Counted from the first letter of the stretch, positions 7,463 through 14,679 are shown. The stretch: 26,289 nt of DNA from Phycisphaeraceae bacterium (GCA_009827205.1 WUAK01000005.1:1-26289), one strand, 5' to 3'. Made by a program: numbers and translations. Notes: generated from the letters alone by a model not told the origin.

Positions 7463-8284
7463 ATGTCTCGCGCGAGGTTGACGACCTCAGGCGTCGAGCT
7501 CATCACAGATTCAGATTCAATAGAGCGCCTCGTCCGTTGCGGCGAGGTGCTTTCTTGCGCTCTTGCTGAAGCCCGATCGGCGGTACAGCCTGGCGTCATA
7601 CCGAATCAGCTTTCATCGATCCTCGAAGATCGCTTTGGGCGTGAAGGTGCAATGCCATCGCTTCTTGGCCTTCGAGCGGTCGGCGCTGAACCGTTTCCCG
7701 CGGTGGCTTCGGTTTCTGTGAACAGGATTGCTGTGAACGGGGTGCCCGGCAACGATCCACTTAAGCTGGGCGATGTGATCACGATCGATGCGGCGTGTAA
7801 ACTTGATGGCATGATTGCTGACGCGGCGTGCTCTATCGCCGTAGGCGTGCTCGATCATGCTTTGATCCATGCAGCAAACAGTGTGTTACAGACAGTACTT
7901 GAATCTGTCGTGGCAGGGGCGCCTTTGAGGCAACTCGAAGAGAGTGCGAGAAATGCAGCGATACGGTTCGGGGTTGATCTCGCAGATGAAGCGATCGCGC
8001 ACGGTGTTGGCAGAGGTCTTCACATGCCCCCGGCGGTATTCCTCGATGGTGTCGAGCCCGAGCCAGATGGTGTGATCCGGGCGGGTATGGTGCTCGCGAT
8101 CGAGCCAGTGGTCGTGGAGTCAATTTCGGGTGGCGGCGGGGTGGTCGCCTGCCGGACGGCTGTCGATGGGTGGTCACGGATCGCCCCGGGCCTGGCGGCG
8201 TTTGAGGAGCGGACCGTGCTGGTGACCGAAAACGGCCCGCGAGTCTTGACCGAAATACCGCCGCTGGTCATCCCAGCGGCCTAG
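7463..8284 (+). CDS. map: Methionine aminopeptidase, type I-like, with altered substrate-side His
   Basis: Removes the initiator methionine from new proteins in the cytosol. The pita-bread metallopeptidase fold is recognisable and the five metal ligands are in place: Asp109 (VITIDA), Asp120 (MIADAA), His180 (AHGVG), Glu214 (LAIEP) and Glu249 (FEERT). His187, a second active-site histidine, is also present. The conserved HGIP motif, whose His is important for catalysis in Escherichia coli (His79), reads NGVP here (Asn92). The length of 273 residues is typical. It starts three bases after secY, suggesting coupling. Codon choice looks less biased than in the flanking ribosomal genes. Identity is sure; full activity is less so. 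Confidence 0.92.
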   Translation: MSRARLTTSGVELITDSDSIERLVRCGEVLSCALAEARSAVQPGVIPNQLSSILEDRFGREGAMPSLLGLRAVGAEPFPAVASVSVNRIAVNGVPGNDPLKLGDVITIDAACKLDGMIADAACSIAVGVLDHALIHAANSVLQTVLESVVAGAPLRQLEESARNAAIRFGVDLADEAIAHGVGRGLHMPPAVFLDGVEPEPDGVIRAGMVLAIEPVVVESISGGGGVVACRTAVDGWSRIAPGLAAFEERTVLVTENGPRVLTEIPPLVIPAA

Positions 8285-8296
8285 GATCGCCTCCAT

Positions 8297-8521
8297 ATGC
8301 CGAAACAGGACGAGAAATTTACGTTTGAGGCCACCGTTGTTGAGGCCCTCCCCAACGCCATGTTCAAGGTTCGCCTGCCCAACGAGCAGGAGACTGAGGT
8401 GCTCGCGTACGTCTCGGGCAAGATGCGGATGCACTACATCCGGATCCTGCCGGGCGACAAGGTGACTGTCGAGATCAGCCCCTACGACCTCTCGAAGGCC
8501 CGGATCACCTACCGGCACTGA
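8297..8521 (+). CDS. infA: Translation initiation factor IF-1
   Basis: IF-1 occupies the A site of the 30S subunit during initiation. The 74-residue single OB-fold protein has the signature GTVVEALPNAMFKVRL-like stretch (here EATVVEALPNAMFKVRLPN, residues 11-29), VSGKMRMHYIRILPGDKV near residues 39-56 and the C-terminal PYDLSKARITYR. The length matches the family (about 72). It lies 12 bases after map, a linkage seen in many spc/alpha operons, and is followed by 239 bases without a convincing gene before rpmJ. Confidence 0.97.
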   Translation: MPKQDEKFTFEATVVEALPNAMFKVRLPNEQETEVLAYVSGKMRMHYIRILPGDKVTVEISPYDLSKARITYRH

Positions 8522-8760
8522 CTCTGGGGGGGCTTCTGGCTGGCCCCGGGTCGGAAATGAGAGTTGGCACGTTAAATTTTGGGTCAGAATGGGTAAATGT
8601 CTGTGAGGCTTGCTGGCCCTGGGAGGCTCTCAAGGCCTATTGTCCCCTCCTGTGCTGCGGCGAGCCGCGGGTGGGATCGGTCTGGAAAATCCGTTCCGAC
8701 AGCGCAGGGAATGAAAGCGATTTATCAGCCGAGCCGACCAGGTCGGCCGGGAGAAGTGTG
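8522..8760 (+). other. Long leader between infA and rpmJ, no convincing gene
   Basis: This is one of the longest non-coding stretches in the ribosomal cluster. An open frame that runs through it into rpmJ gives a Cys/Trp-rich sequence without family similarity and is read as chance. It contains a G-run followed by GGCCCC (about 8525-8550), a short inverted repeat GCGGC-GA-GCCGC near 8656-8668, an AT-rich patch at about 8571-8580, and the palindrome described separately at 8733-8747. There is no T-tract that would make a standard intrinsic terminator. It could hold a promoter or a leader control element, but nothing here is decisive. Confidence 0.4.
8733..8747 (+). repeat. Perfect 7-bp inverted repeat next to rpmJ ribosome site
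   Basis: GCCGACC and GGTCGGC are separated by one base. As RNA this would fold only with a slightly opened centre; as DNA it is a short palindrome that could bind a protein. It ends two bases before the GGGAG ribosome site of rpmJ (8749-8753), so any structure or bound factor would affect that start. The function is unknown. Confidence 0.45.
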
Positions 8761-8877
8761 ATGAAAGTTCGATCGAGTGTCAAGCGAATGTGCACCGGTT
8801 GCCAGATTGTCCGCCGCAAGGGCAAGGTCCGCGTGATCTGCAAGTCGGATCCCAAGCACAAGCAGGTCCAGGGCTAA
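8761..8877 (+). CDS. rpmJ: 50S ribosomal protein L36 (zinc-binding form)
   Basis: The smallest large-subunit protein; it stabilises 23S rRNA near the L16 region. The 38-residue product MKVRSSVKRMC...HKQVQG has all four zinc ligands: Cys11, Cys14, Cys27 and His33, the usual C+ form. A longer upstream reading of the same frame (from 8557) is rejected because the L36 start and the GGGAG site at 8749-8753 both point to ATG 8761. It precedes rpsM by 19 bases, as in many alpha operons. Unlike the S14 of this operon, it keeps its zinc site. Confidence 0.96.
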   Translation: MKVRSSVKRMCTGCQIVRRKGKVRVICKSDPKHKQVQG

Positions 8878-8896
8878 CTAGAACGAGGAGCCGAGC

Positions 8897-9274
8897 GTGC
8901 CACGTATCGCTGGTGTTGACATCCCGGATAACAAGAAGATCTATTACTCGCTGCAGTACATCCACGGCATCGGTCCGAAGTTCGCGGCCGACATCCTCGT
9001 GGAAGCTCAGATCACGCCCGACATCAAGGCGCGCGAGCTCGACGACCAGCAGGTCGCGATGCTCAACTCGCTGATCGACACGAACTTCGTTGTCGAGGGT
9101 GCCCTGCGTCGCCAGGTCGGCCAGAACGTGCAGCGTCTGCGTGACATCCGCAGTTACCGCGGTGAGCGTCACAAGAGGGGCCTGCCCACTCGCGGTCAGC
9201 GCACCAAGTGCAACGCTCGCACGAGGAAGGGTCGTAAGAAGACGGTCGCCGGCAAGAAGGGCGTCAAGGGCTAA
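8897..9274 (+). CDS. rpsM: 30S ribosomal protein S13
   Basis: S13 lies in the 30S head and forms the bridge to L5. The 125-residue product has PRIAGVDIPDNKKIYYSL, the helix-hairpin YIHGIGPKFAADIL (about residues 22-35), and the C-terminal signature SYRGERHKRGLPTRGQRTK near residues 92-110, ending in a Lys/Gly-rich tail. The start is GTG, supported by a strong GAGGAG site at 8885-8890 with six-base spacing. Context is the alpha operon order rpmJ-rpsM-rpsK. Confidence 0.97.
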   Translation: MPRIAGVDIPDNKKIYYSLQYIHGIGPKFAADILVEAQITPDIKARELDDQQVAMLNSLIDTNFVVEGALRRQVGQNVQRLRDIRSYRGERHKRGLPTRGQRTKCNARTRKGRKKTVAGKKGVKG

Positions 9275-9328
9275 TCGAGGCTTGTACGAGAGCTATCGCG
9301 GCCTGGGCCGCTTGGAAGGTCGAAGACA

Positions 9329-9700
9329 ATGGCAAAGAAGAAAGTTCGCAAGAACGTCGGCAAAGGCATCGCCCACGTCAAGGCGACCCACAACAACACG
9401 ATGGTCACCATCACCGATCTCAACGGCGAGACACTCGCCTGGGACTCGGCCGGCACCATCGGGTTCAAGGGCACCCGGAAGGCGACTCCGTTCGCCGCGA
9501 CCCGTGCGGGCGAGACCGTTGGTGCCAAGGTTCGCAAAATGGGCATGCACGAGCTTGAGGTCCGCATTACGGGCACCGGCGCTGGTCGCGAGGCTGCGAT
9601 CAACGGCGTTGTTTCCGCGGGCATCAGAGTGACGGCTATCGAGGACCACACCCCGGTTCCTCACAACGGCTGCCGACCCCGTAAGAAGCGCCGCGTCTAA
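9329..9700 (+). CDS. rpsK: 30S ribosomal protein S11
   Basis: S11 forms part of the 30S platform and lines the mRNA exit channel. The 123-residue product shows GIAHVKATHNNTMVTITDLNG (split; about residues 13-33), FKGTRKATPFAA, and the C-terminal signature ITAIEDHTPVPHNGCRPRK-type stretch (here VTAIEDHTPVPHNGCRPRK, about residues 101-119). GGAAGG at 9314-9319 lies nine bases before the ATG. In many bacteria rpsD follows; here the next gene is rpoA after a 124-base spacer. Confidence 0.97.
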   Translation: MAKKKVRKNVGKGIAHVKATHNNTMVTITDLNGETLAWDSAGTIGFKGTRKATPFAATRAGETVGAKVRKMGMHELEVRITGTGAGREAAINGVVSAGIRVTAIEDHTPVPHNGCRPRKKRRV

Positions 9701-9745
9701 CGACGCTGCCGCTGTGCTGGCGTGAGAGAAGGAGTGCGTGGGGAC

Positions 9746-9809
9746 CCGGCAGCCCTGCGTCAATCCGAGATCGCGTCGAGCGTGCCTGATTTGGCGACTG
9801 CCGGATTGA
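9746..9809 (+). promoter_or_regulatory. Possible alternating hairpins in the rpoA leader
   Basis: The 124-base spacer before rpoA holds two inverted repeats whose 3' arms overlap: CCGGCAG (9746-9752) with CTGCCGG (9798-9804), and TCAATCCG (9760-9767) with CGGATTGA (9802-9809). The two pairings cannot form together at the shared bases 9802-9804. The second would end about five bases before the rpoA ribosome site (AGAGGGA, 9813-9819). This resembles a leader able to switch between structures, but arms of seven and eight bases could occur by chance. Confidence 0.3.
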
Positions 9810-9824
9810 ATTAGAGGGAACTGA

Positions 9825-10835
9825 ATGCTTCGAGCTCGCTGGCGTGGTCTGGAACTCCCTGCCCGGGTCAACGCTGACCCCAAGTTTCTCGGCAACTCGT
9901 TTGCCCGCTTTACCATTGAGCCCTTCGAGAGGGGCTTTGGTACCACAGTTGGTAACTCGCTGCGTCGCATCCTCCTGAGTTCGCTGGAGGGCGCTTCGGT
10001 CAGCGCGATCAAAATCAAGGGCATCGAGCACGAATTCAGCTCGATCCCCGGCGCGATGGAGGATGTCACCGACGTCGTCCTGAACATCAAGAACCTCATC
10101 GTGCGGTACGAGGGCGAGGAGCCCATCACGATGCGTCTGGCCGCACAGGGCCCGGGCGAGGTCACCGCGGATCTGATCGAGGCGGACACCTCCGTCACGA
10201 TCATGAACCCCGACCTTGTCATCGCGACGCTCACCTCGGAGGTGCCCTTCGAGATGGAGCTGACGGTCTCCAAGGGCCGCGGCTACGTCCCTGCGAGCGA
10301 GCAGTACGACTTGAACGAGGATCAGGAGGTCGGCCTCATCCCGATCGACGCGATTTACTCGCCCGTGCAGCGCGTCCGCTACAAGATCGAGGAAACCCGT
10401 GTCGGTCAGAAGACCAACTACGACAAGCTTATCCTCGAGATCTGGACCAACGGCACCATCACGCCCGAGATGGCGATGGTCGAAGCCGCCAAGATCCTGC
10501 GTAAGCACCTGAACCCGTTTGTTCAGTACTTTGAGCTCGGTGAGGACCGGGTCTCAGAGGAAGCCGCAGCGGCGGCTGGCGTGGACGAGGGTCTCATCCG
10601 CAAGCTGGACATGTCCATCGCGGATCTGGATCTTTCCGTCCGTGCGAGCAACTGCCTCGAGTCGGCAAAGATCGACACAGTTGCGCAGCTGGTGACGTTC
10701 ACTGAACCCGAGCTTCTGAAGCTTCGTGCGTTCGGCCGGACATCGCTGCGTGAGGTCAAGAGGAAACTGACAGACCTGGAGCTTGATCTGGGCATGCAGC
10801 TCCCCGAAGGATATCAAGTCACCGCGGGCGCCTGA
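9825..10835 (+). CDS. rpoA: DNA-directed RNA polymerase subunit alpha
   Basis: Alpha subunit that nucleates RNA polymerase assembly and contacts upstream promoter DNA and activators. The N-terminal domain has FTIEPFERGFGTTVGNSLRRILLSS (residues about 29-53), including the dimerisation/assembly helix; the C-terminal domain (about residues 265-325) has the DNA-contacting SVRASNCL region and ELLKLRAFGRTSLREVKRKL helix-hairpin-helix. The length of 336 residues is normal. The ATG has AGAGGGA at 9813-9819 upstream. It sits between rpsK and rplQ, as in other alpha operons minus rpsD. Confidence 0.97.
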   Translation: MLRARWRGLELPARVNADPKFLGNSFARFTIEPFERGFGTTVGNSLRRILLSSLEGASVSAIKIKGIEHEFSSIPGAMEDVTDVVLNIKNLIVRYEGEEPITMRLAAQGPGEVTADLIEADTSVTIMNPDLVIATLTSEVPFEMELTVSKGRGYVPASEQYDLNEDQEVGLIPIDAIYSPVQRVRYKIEETRVGQKTNYDKLILEIWTNGTITPEMAMVEAAKILRKHLNPFVQYFELGEDRVSEEAAAAAGVDEGLIRKLDMSIADLDLSVRASNCLESAKIDTVAQLVTFTEPELLKLRAFGRTSLREVKRKLTDLELDLGMQLPEGYQVTAGA

Positions 10836-10857
10836 GCCCGAGTTTGGAGCGTAAGAG

Positions 10858-11559
10858 ATGCGGCACCGTAAAGCCGGATACAAACTGAATCGGACCGCGT
10901 CGCACCGCCAGGCGATGATGCGTAACCTCGCCGCGAGCTTGTTTGAGCACGGCCAGGTCGTCACGACGCTTCCGAAGGCAAAGGCTGTTCAGCCCTTCGT
11001 CGAGAAGATCGTCACCAAGGCCAAGCGTGGCGACATGCACGCCCGCCGGCGTGTCATCCAGATGCTGGGCCGCGATCGCAACGCGTTCGACTGGCGCTAC
11101 CTGCCTGCCAACGCGGACGAGGCCGAGCGTGAGCGTCATCAGGACATGAGCGAGACTGCCGAGCAGTTCTTCGACCTGCCTCCTGCTGAGCAGACCGAGC
11201 GGAACCGCTACGGCGAGGTTCGCAAGTCACCCAAGCTCGTGCGTCACATCTTCGAGAACGTCGCGCCCCGCTTTGCCGAGCGTGACGGCGGGTACACCCG
11301 GATCATCAAGCTCGGCCGCCACCGCATCGGTGACGCTGCGGAGCTCGTGCTGATCCAGTTTGTTGGTGCTGAAGAAGGTCCAGAGATCGGTTCGGGCACG
11401 AACGCTCGTCGCCGCAAGGCAGACCGCCGCGCCGAGTACTTCGACAAGATCAAGGGCAACGTGAAGTCGCCCGCCGAGCTTGTCGCTGCCAGCGCCGCAC
11501 CCGCTGAGCCTGAGGCCGATGCAGGTGATGCCGAGGGCGAGTCGTCCGACGAGAGCTGA
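10858..11559 (+). CDS. rplQ: 50S ribosomal protein L17, enlarged by central insert and acidic tail
   Basis: L17 binds near the exit tunnel. The N-terminal half is classical (MRHRKAGYKLNRTASHRQAM, then TTLPKAKAVQPFVEKIVTKAK to about residue 57). After RRRVIQML (residues 63-70) there is an insert of about 50 charged residues (71-123), and the family sequence resumes at SPKLVRHIFENVAPRFAERD and GGYTRIIKLG. A further C-terminal extension from about residue 172 ends in an Ala/Glu/Asp/Ser-rich acidic tail. Total 233 residues against the usual 120-130. GGAG at 10846-10849 gives eight-base spacing. It is the last gene before a strong terminator. Confidence 0.95.
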   Translation: MRHRKAGYKLNRTASHRQAMMRNLAASLFEHGQVVTTLPKAKAVQPFVEKIVTKAKRGDMHARRRVIQMLGRDRNAFDWRYLPANADEAERERHQDMSETAEQFFDLPPAEQTERNRYGEVRKSPKLVRHIFENVAPRFAERDGGYTRIIKLGRHRIGDAAELVLIQFVGAEEGPEIGSGTNARRRKADRRAEYFDKIKGNVKSPAELVAASAAPAEPEADAGDAEGESSDES

Positions 11560-11583
11560 CACGCTCGAAACAAGAGAATTCAT

Positions 11584-11621
11584 GCACGGCTGATCCTCGC
11601 GGGTCAGCCGTGTTTGCTTTT
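11584..11621 (+). terminator. Rho-independent terminator after rplQ
   Basis: CACGGCTGA (11585-11593) pairs with TCAGCCGTG (11604-11612); the stem continues inward with a T-G and two C-G pairs, leaving a four-base loop TCGC. A T-rich run (TTTGCTTTT, 11613-11621) follows directly. It lies 25 bases past the rplQ stop and probably ends the ribosomal operon, leaving pheS to its own promoter. Confidence 0.88.
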
Positions 11622-11658
11622 GAGACTGGTGCGGTCTCCGGTTGCTATCATCGCGGGC
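11620..11658 (+). promoter_or_regulatory. Candidate pheS promoter with inverted repeat, possibly leaderless
   Basis: An extended -10-like box TGCTATCAT (11643-11651) lies seven bases before the pheS ATG. A weak -35-like TTGAGA (11620-11625) is 20 bases upstream of TATCAT, longer than ideal. The inverted repeat GAGAC (11622-11626) / GTCTC (11634-11638) sits between the two. If the box is real, transcription would start at or next to the ATG. There is no Shine-Dalgarno sequence before that ATG. All inferred from sequence alone. Confidence 0.35.
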
Positions 11659-12696
11659 ATGTCTGACTTCCTTCAAACGCTCGAATCACTGGAAGAAACC
11701 GGCCTGTCGCAGCTGGGCGGAATCGGCGATGCCGACGCTCTCGAGTCGTGGCGTGTGGAGTTTCTTGGAACCAAGGGGCAGCTCAAGGCCGCGATGGCTG
11801 GCATGAAGGATGTTCCCAAAGAGGACAAGCCCGCCGCGGGGCAGAAGGCCAACGCGGTCAAGGTGTCTCTTGAGGATGCATTCAAGCAGAAGCAGTCTTC
11901 GCTCTCTGGTGGCGGGGGTGGTGTGAGCGGGCTGGATGTCACAGAGCCGGGCTTGATCGAGGCGAAGGCACTCGGTCGCCAGCACATCATCACACGGGTT
12001 CGCGACGAGCTTGTCGAGGTCTGCGCGAGGCTCGGGTTCGATGTCGCTGAGGGGCCTGAGCTGGAGGACGACGAGCACAACTTCATCAAGCTCAATATCC
12101 CTGCCGAGCACCCGGCGCGTGATCCGATCGATAACTTCTATGTCGATGACCCGTCGCTTGGCGCAAAGTCTCGGATGCTCCGGAGCCAGACCTCGACTGT
12201 GCAGATCCGCATGATGGAGAAGGCCGTCGCCGAGGGCAGCGGGCCTCCGATCAAGATCGTCTCGCCTGGCCGGGTGTACAGGCCCGACACAGTCGACGCG
12301 ACGCACAGCTTCATGTTCCACCAACTCGAGGGCCTCTACATCGATCGTGGTGTATCGATGGCTGATCTGAAGAGCACTCTTCTTCAGTTTGCGCGTGCGT
12401 ACTTCGGTGACGACGCAGAGATCCGTCTGCGTCCGAGTTTCTTCCCGTTCACCGAGCCCTCTGCCGAGTTCGACATGATGATCAGCCTTCGCCCGGACAA
12501 GCCCGCCTCGTGGGTGGAGCTCGGTGGCTGCGGTATGGTTGATCCGAACGTGCTCTCGGCCTGCGGCATCGACCCCGAGGTCTGGTCAGGCTTCGCATGG
12601 GGTTTCGGTATCGAGAGGCTCGCCATGGGCAAGTACGGCATACCCGATATCCGCATGCTCTTCGAGAACGACGTCAGGTTCCTGAGTCAGCTCTGA
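11659..12696 (+). CDS. pheS: Phenylalanyl-tRNA synthetase alpha subunit
   Basis: Catalytic subunit of the cytosolic (alpha-beta)2 enzyme that charges tRNA-Phe. The 345-residue product has an N-terminal helical region (about 1-90), then the class II catalytic core: motif 2 region GRVYRPD and FHQLEG (residues 204-225), FTEPSAEFD near 264-272, and motif 3 GFAWGFGIERLAM near 311-323. The conserved RTHTS substrate-pocket motif reads RSQTS (Gln177, Ser179). The frame is open back to 11614, but ATG 11659 matches the family start. No pheT follows; the next gene is a photolyase 37 bases on. No infC, rpmI or rplT is nearby, unlike in many bacteria. Confidence 0.95.
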   Translation: MSDFLQTLESLEETGLSQLGGIGDADALESWRVEFLGTKGQLKAAMAGMKDVPKEDKPAAGQKANAVKVSLEDAFKQKQSSLSGGGGGVSGLDVTEPGLIEAKALGRQHIITRVRDELVEVCARLGFDVAEGPELEDDEHNFIKLNIPAEHPARDPIDNFYVDDPSLGAKSRMLRSQTSTVQIRMMEKAVAEGSGPPIKIVSPGRVYRPDTVDATHSFMFHQLEGLYIDRGVSMADLKSTLLQFARAYFGDDAEIRLRPSFFPFTEPSAEFDMMISLRPDKPASWVELGGCGMVDPNVLSACGIDPEVWSGFAWGFGIERLAMGKYGIPDIRMLFENDVRFLSQL

Positions 12697-12733
12697 TCGA
12701 ATCCTGGGGCGGCGTTGAAACGAAGTCTCTGGT

Positions 12734-14302
12734 GTGACCCGCGCCTTTGACATCCGACCGCTGCGATCCGGTGCCAAGACGCTGTACATCGTGCTTGGTG
12801 ATCAGCTGGATCCGGGCCATCCCATGCTGGACTTGATCAGCCGGCGCGATGATGCGGTCCTGATGATGGAAGTGGCTCGTGAGAGTCGGCGCCCTGCGAG
12901 CCACGTGCAGCGCACGGTTATGTTCCTCAGTGCGATGCGTCACTACGCGACATGGCTTGGCGAGCAAGGTCTCAGGGTTGAGTATGTTCGTCTAGATGAT
13001 CCCAGTAACACGCAGAACTTCGAGGAAGAAGTTAGCCGAGCAATTGAGCGGTTTGGACCTATGCGAGTCGTAGTCGTGCGTCCCGGAGATCACAGGGTAA
13101 CAAGCGAGATTGAGACTGCGTGCGCAAAGTTGGGAGCCGAGCTTGAGATCATCGAAGATCCGCACTTTCTGACTACTCCAGCCGAATTCTCGGATTGGGC
13201 CAGTGGTCGCAAGCAGCTCACTATGGAGTATTTCTATCGCGAGCAGCGCAAGCGACTGGGTGTGCTGATGGACGGGGGCAAGCCAGCGGGCGGGGAATGG
13301 AATTATGACAAAGAGAATCGGGAGTCATTCAAGGCCTCGCCTCGTCCGAGTGCCCCTCCGGAATTTACCTTGAGTGCGATCACCCGTGATGTCATCGAGC
13401 TTGTGTCGGCTCAATTGCCCGATCTCCCGGGCGAGGTTTCAGGATTCAACTGGCCGGTCACGCGTGCTCAGGCTTTGGAGTGCCTCGATGCGTTTTTACG
13501 CGAGAGGCTTCGTCGCTTTGGGAAGTACGAAGACGCTATGTGGACTGAGCAGCGGACGCTGTACCACTCACGCATTTCGGCGGCACTCAATCTTCATCTG
13601 CTCTCTCCACGAGAGTGCTTTGAGAAAGCAATCGAGGCGTATGAGAAAGGCGCCGCCCCGCTGAACTCGGTAGAGGGCTTTGTGCGGCAGATCATCGGCT
13701 GGCGGGAGTTCATTCGCGGGGTCTACTTCCACGAAGGGCGTGGCTACACAGAGCGGAACGGTCTCGGTGAGTCTGGGAATCTGCCGGATATGTACTGGGA
13801 TGGCAATACCGATATGGCATGCATGCGAGACTGCATCTCTTCGGTCGTCGAGGATGGGTACGCGCACCACATCCCGAGGTTGATGGTGATGGGGAACTTT
13901 GCGATGCTCGCGGGCGTCGAACCGAGGCAAGTGAGCGATTGGTATCTTGGCATGTTTGTTGACGGCGTGGACTGGGTGACGGCGCCGAATGTCATCGGGA
14001 TGGCCATGCATGCCGACGGAGGCGTTGTCGGCACGAAGCCCTACGCGGCCAGCGGCAAGTACATCAAACGGATGAGCAACTACTGCGAGAACTGCCGGTA
14101 CTCGGTGAACGCGCGAACCGGTGAGGACGCGTGCCCGTTCAACACGTTGTACTGGGACTTTCTGATTCGTCATCGTGAGCGATTCGCCGGAAACCACCGG
14201 ATGGCGATGGTCATGAAAAACGTCGACCGCATGAGTGGTGATGATTTGACAGAGATCACAGTCTCTGCAACTAAGCTGAGGACGGATTTGTCTATTGCTT
14301 GA
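12734..14302 (+). CDS. Iron-sulfur photolyase/cryptochrome (PhrB/CryB, FeS-BCP family)
   Basis: Flavoprotein of the bacterial FeS-BCP group; characterised members (Agrobacterium PhrB) repair (6-4) photoproducts with light, and others act as photoreceptors. The N-terminal antenna-type domain begins at LYIVLGDQLDPGHP (about residues 17-30); the C-terminal FAD half has GYAHHIPRLMVMGNFAMLAG near residues 373-392 and VIGMAMHADGG. Four cysteines fit a [4Fe-4S] site: Cys363, Cys451, Cys454, Cys467, with the same C-x2-C-x12-C spacing and the same 88-residue step as I recall for PhrB (350, 438, 441, 454). The start is a GTG with a poor ribosome site, so it is uncertain. Probably co-transcribed with pheS; the 3' end overlaps the opposite-strand gene. 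Photolyase versus cryptochrome role is not settled. Confidence 0.92.
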   Translation: MTRAFDIRPLRSGAKTLYIVLGDQLDPGHPMLDLISRRDDAVLMMEVARESRRPASHVQRTVMFLSAMRHYATWLGEQGLRVEYVRLDDPSNTQNFEEEVSRAIERFGPMRVVVVRPGDHRVTSEIETACAKLGAELEIIEDPHFLTTPAEFSDWASGRKQLTMEYFYREQRKRLGVLMDGGKPAGGEWNYDKENRESFKASPRPSAPPEFTLSAITRDVIELVSAQLPDLPGEVSGFNWPVTRAQALECLDAFLRERLRRFGKYEDAMWTEQRTLYHSRISAALNLHLLSPRECFEKAIEAYEKGAAPLNSVEGFVRQIIGWREFIRGVYFHEGRGYTERNGLGESGNLPDMYWDGNTDMACMRDCISSVVEDGYAHHIPRLMVMGNFAMLAGVEPRQVSDWYLGMFVDGVDWVTAPNVIGMAMHADGGVVGTKPYAASGKYIKRMSNYCENCRYSVNARTGEDACPFNTLYWDFLIRHRERFAGNHRMAMVMKNVDRMSGDDLTEITVSATKLRTDLSIA

Positions 14303-14666
14303 CGCGGACTTGGCAGTTGCCTTTCGCAGCGGACGGGCTCGTGGGTCTTCCGTTCATGAGAAACTCAAGCCTCCCATCCGAGGCGAGCCGTCGGAGGGCG
14401 TGCATCACGTCGTCTGGTGTCGCGGGCTTGAGTCCCGAACGAAAATCGCTGGTAATATCGTTCATTGTAAACTGTTTGCCAGCAGGCTGACTGTTGAGCA
14501 GCGAGAGCACTAGGGTTTCGAGTTGCCTGTCGGTGTCATTGACACCTCTGGATCGGCAAGACTTTGAGCAGTAACGGACATTGTGCCAGTCCCGTTCCCA
14601 TTTCTTGCGCCAGGTGATGGTCCTGCCGCAGATGATGCATGTCTTTGTTGGCAGGCTGGTATTCAT
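14292..14666 (-). CDS. DUF2256-DUF3253 domain protein
   Basis: A 124-residue protein of unknown function joining two known small domains. The DUF2256 part (residues about 8-40) has the zinc-ribbon-like Cys10-x2-Cys13 and Cys33-x3-Cys37 around the invariant TWRKKWERDW. The DUF3253 part (about 47-122) is winged-helix-like, with VMHALRRLASDGRLEFLMNGRP near residues 87-108. ATG 14666 is chosen because the family begins here and it lies 13 bases after the stop of the upstream gene; the longer open frame to 14801 overlaps that gene. DUF2256 genes are often next to FeS-type photolyase genes as I recall; here the two converge and overlap by 11 bases (14292-14302). Confidence 0.85.
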   Translation of the reverse strand: MNTSLPTKTCIICGRTITWRKKWERDWHNVRYCSKSCRSRGVNDTDRQLETLVLSLLNSQPAGKQFTMNDITSDFRSGLKPATPDDVMHALRRLASDGRLEFLMNGRPTSPSAAKGNCQVRVKQ

Positions 14667-14679
14667 GTTATGTGGTTCG

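Noticed and set aside
8564..8583. TTGGCACG... resembling a sigma-54 (-24/-12) promoter
   Set aside because: The -24-like half is good, but no TTGC lies at the required spacing; only AT-rich sequence and GGG follow.
8557..8760. In-frame upstream extension of rpmJ to a 106-residue protein
   Set aside because: L36 starts at ATG 8761 with its own ribosome site; the extension shows no family similarity.
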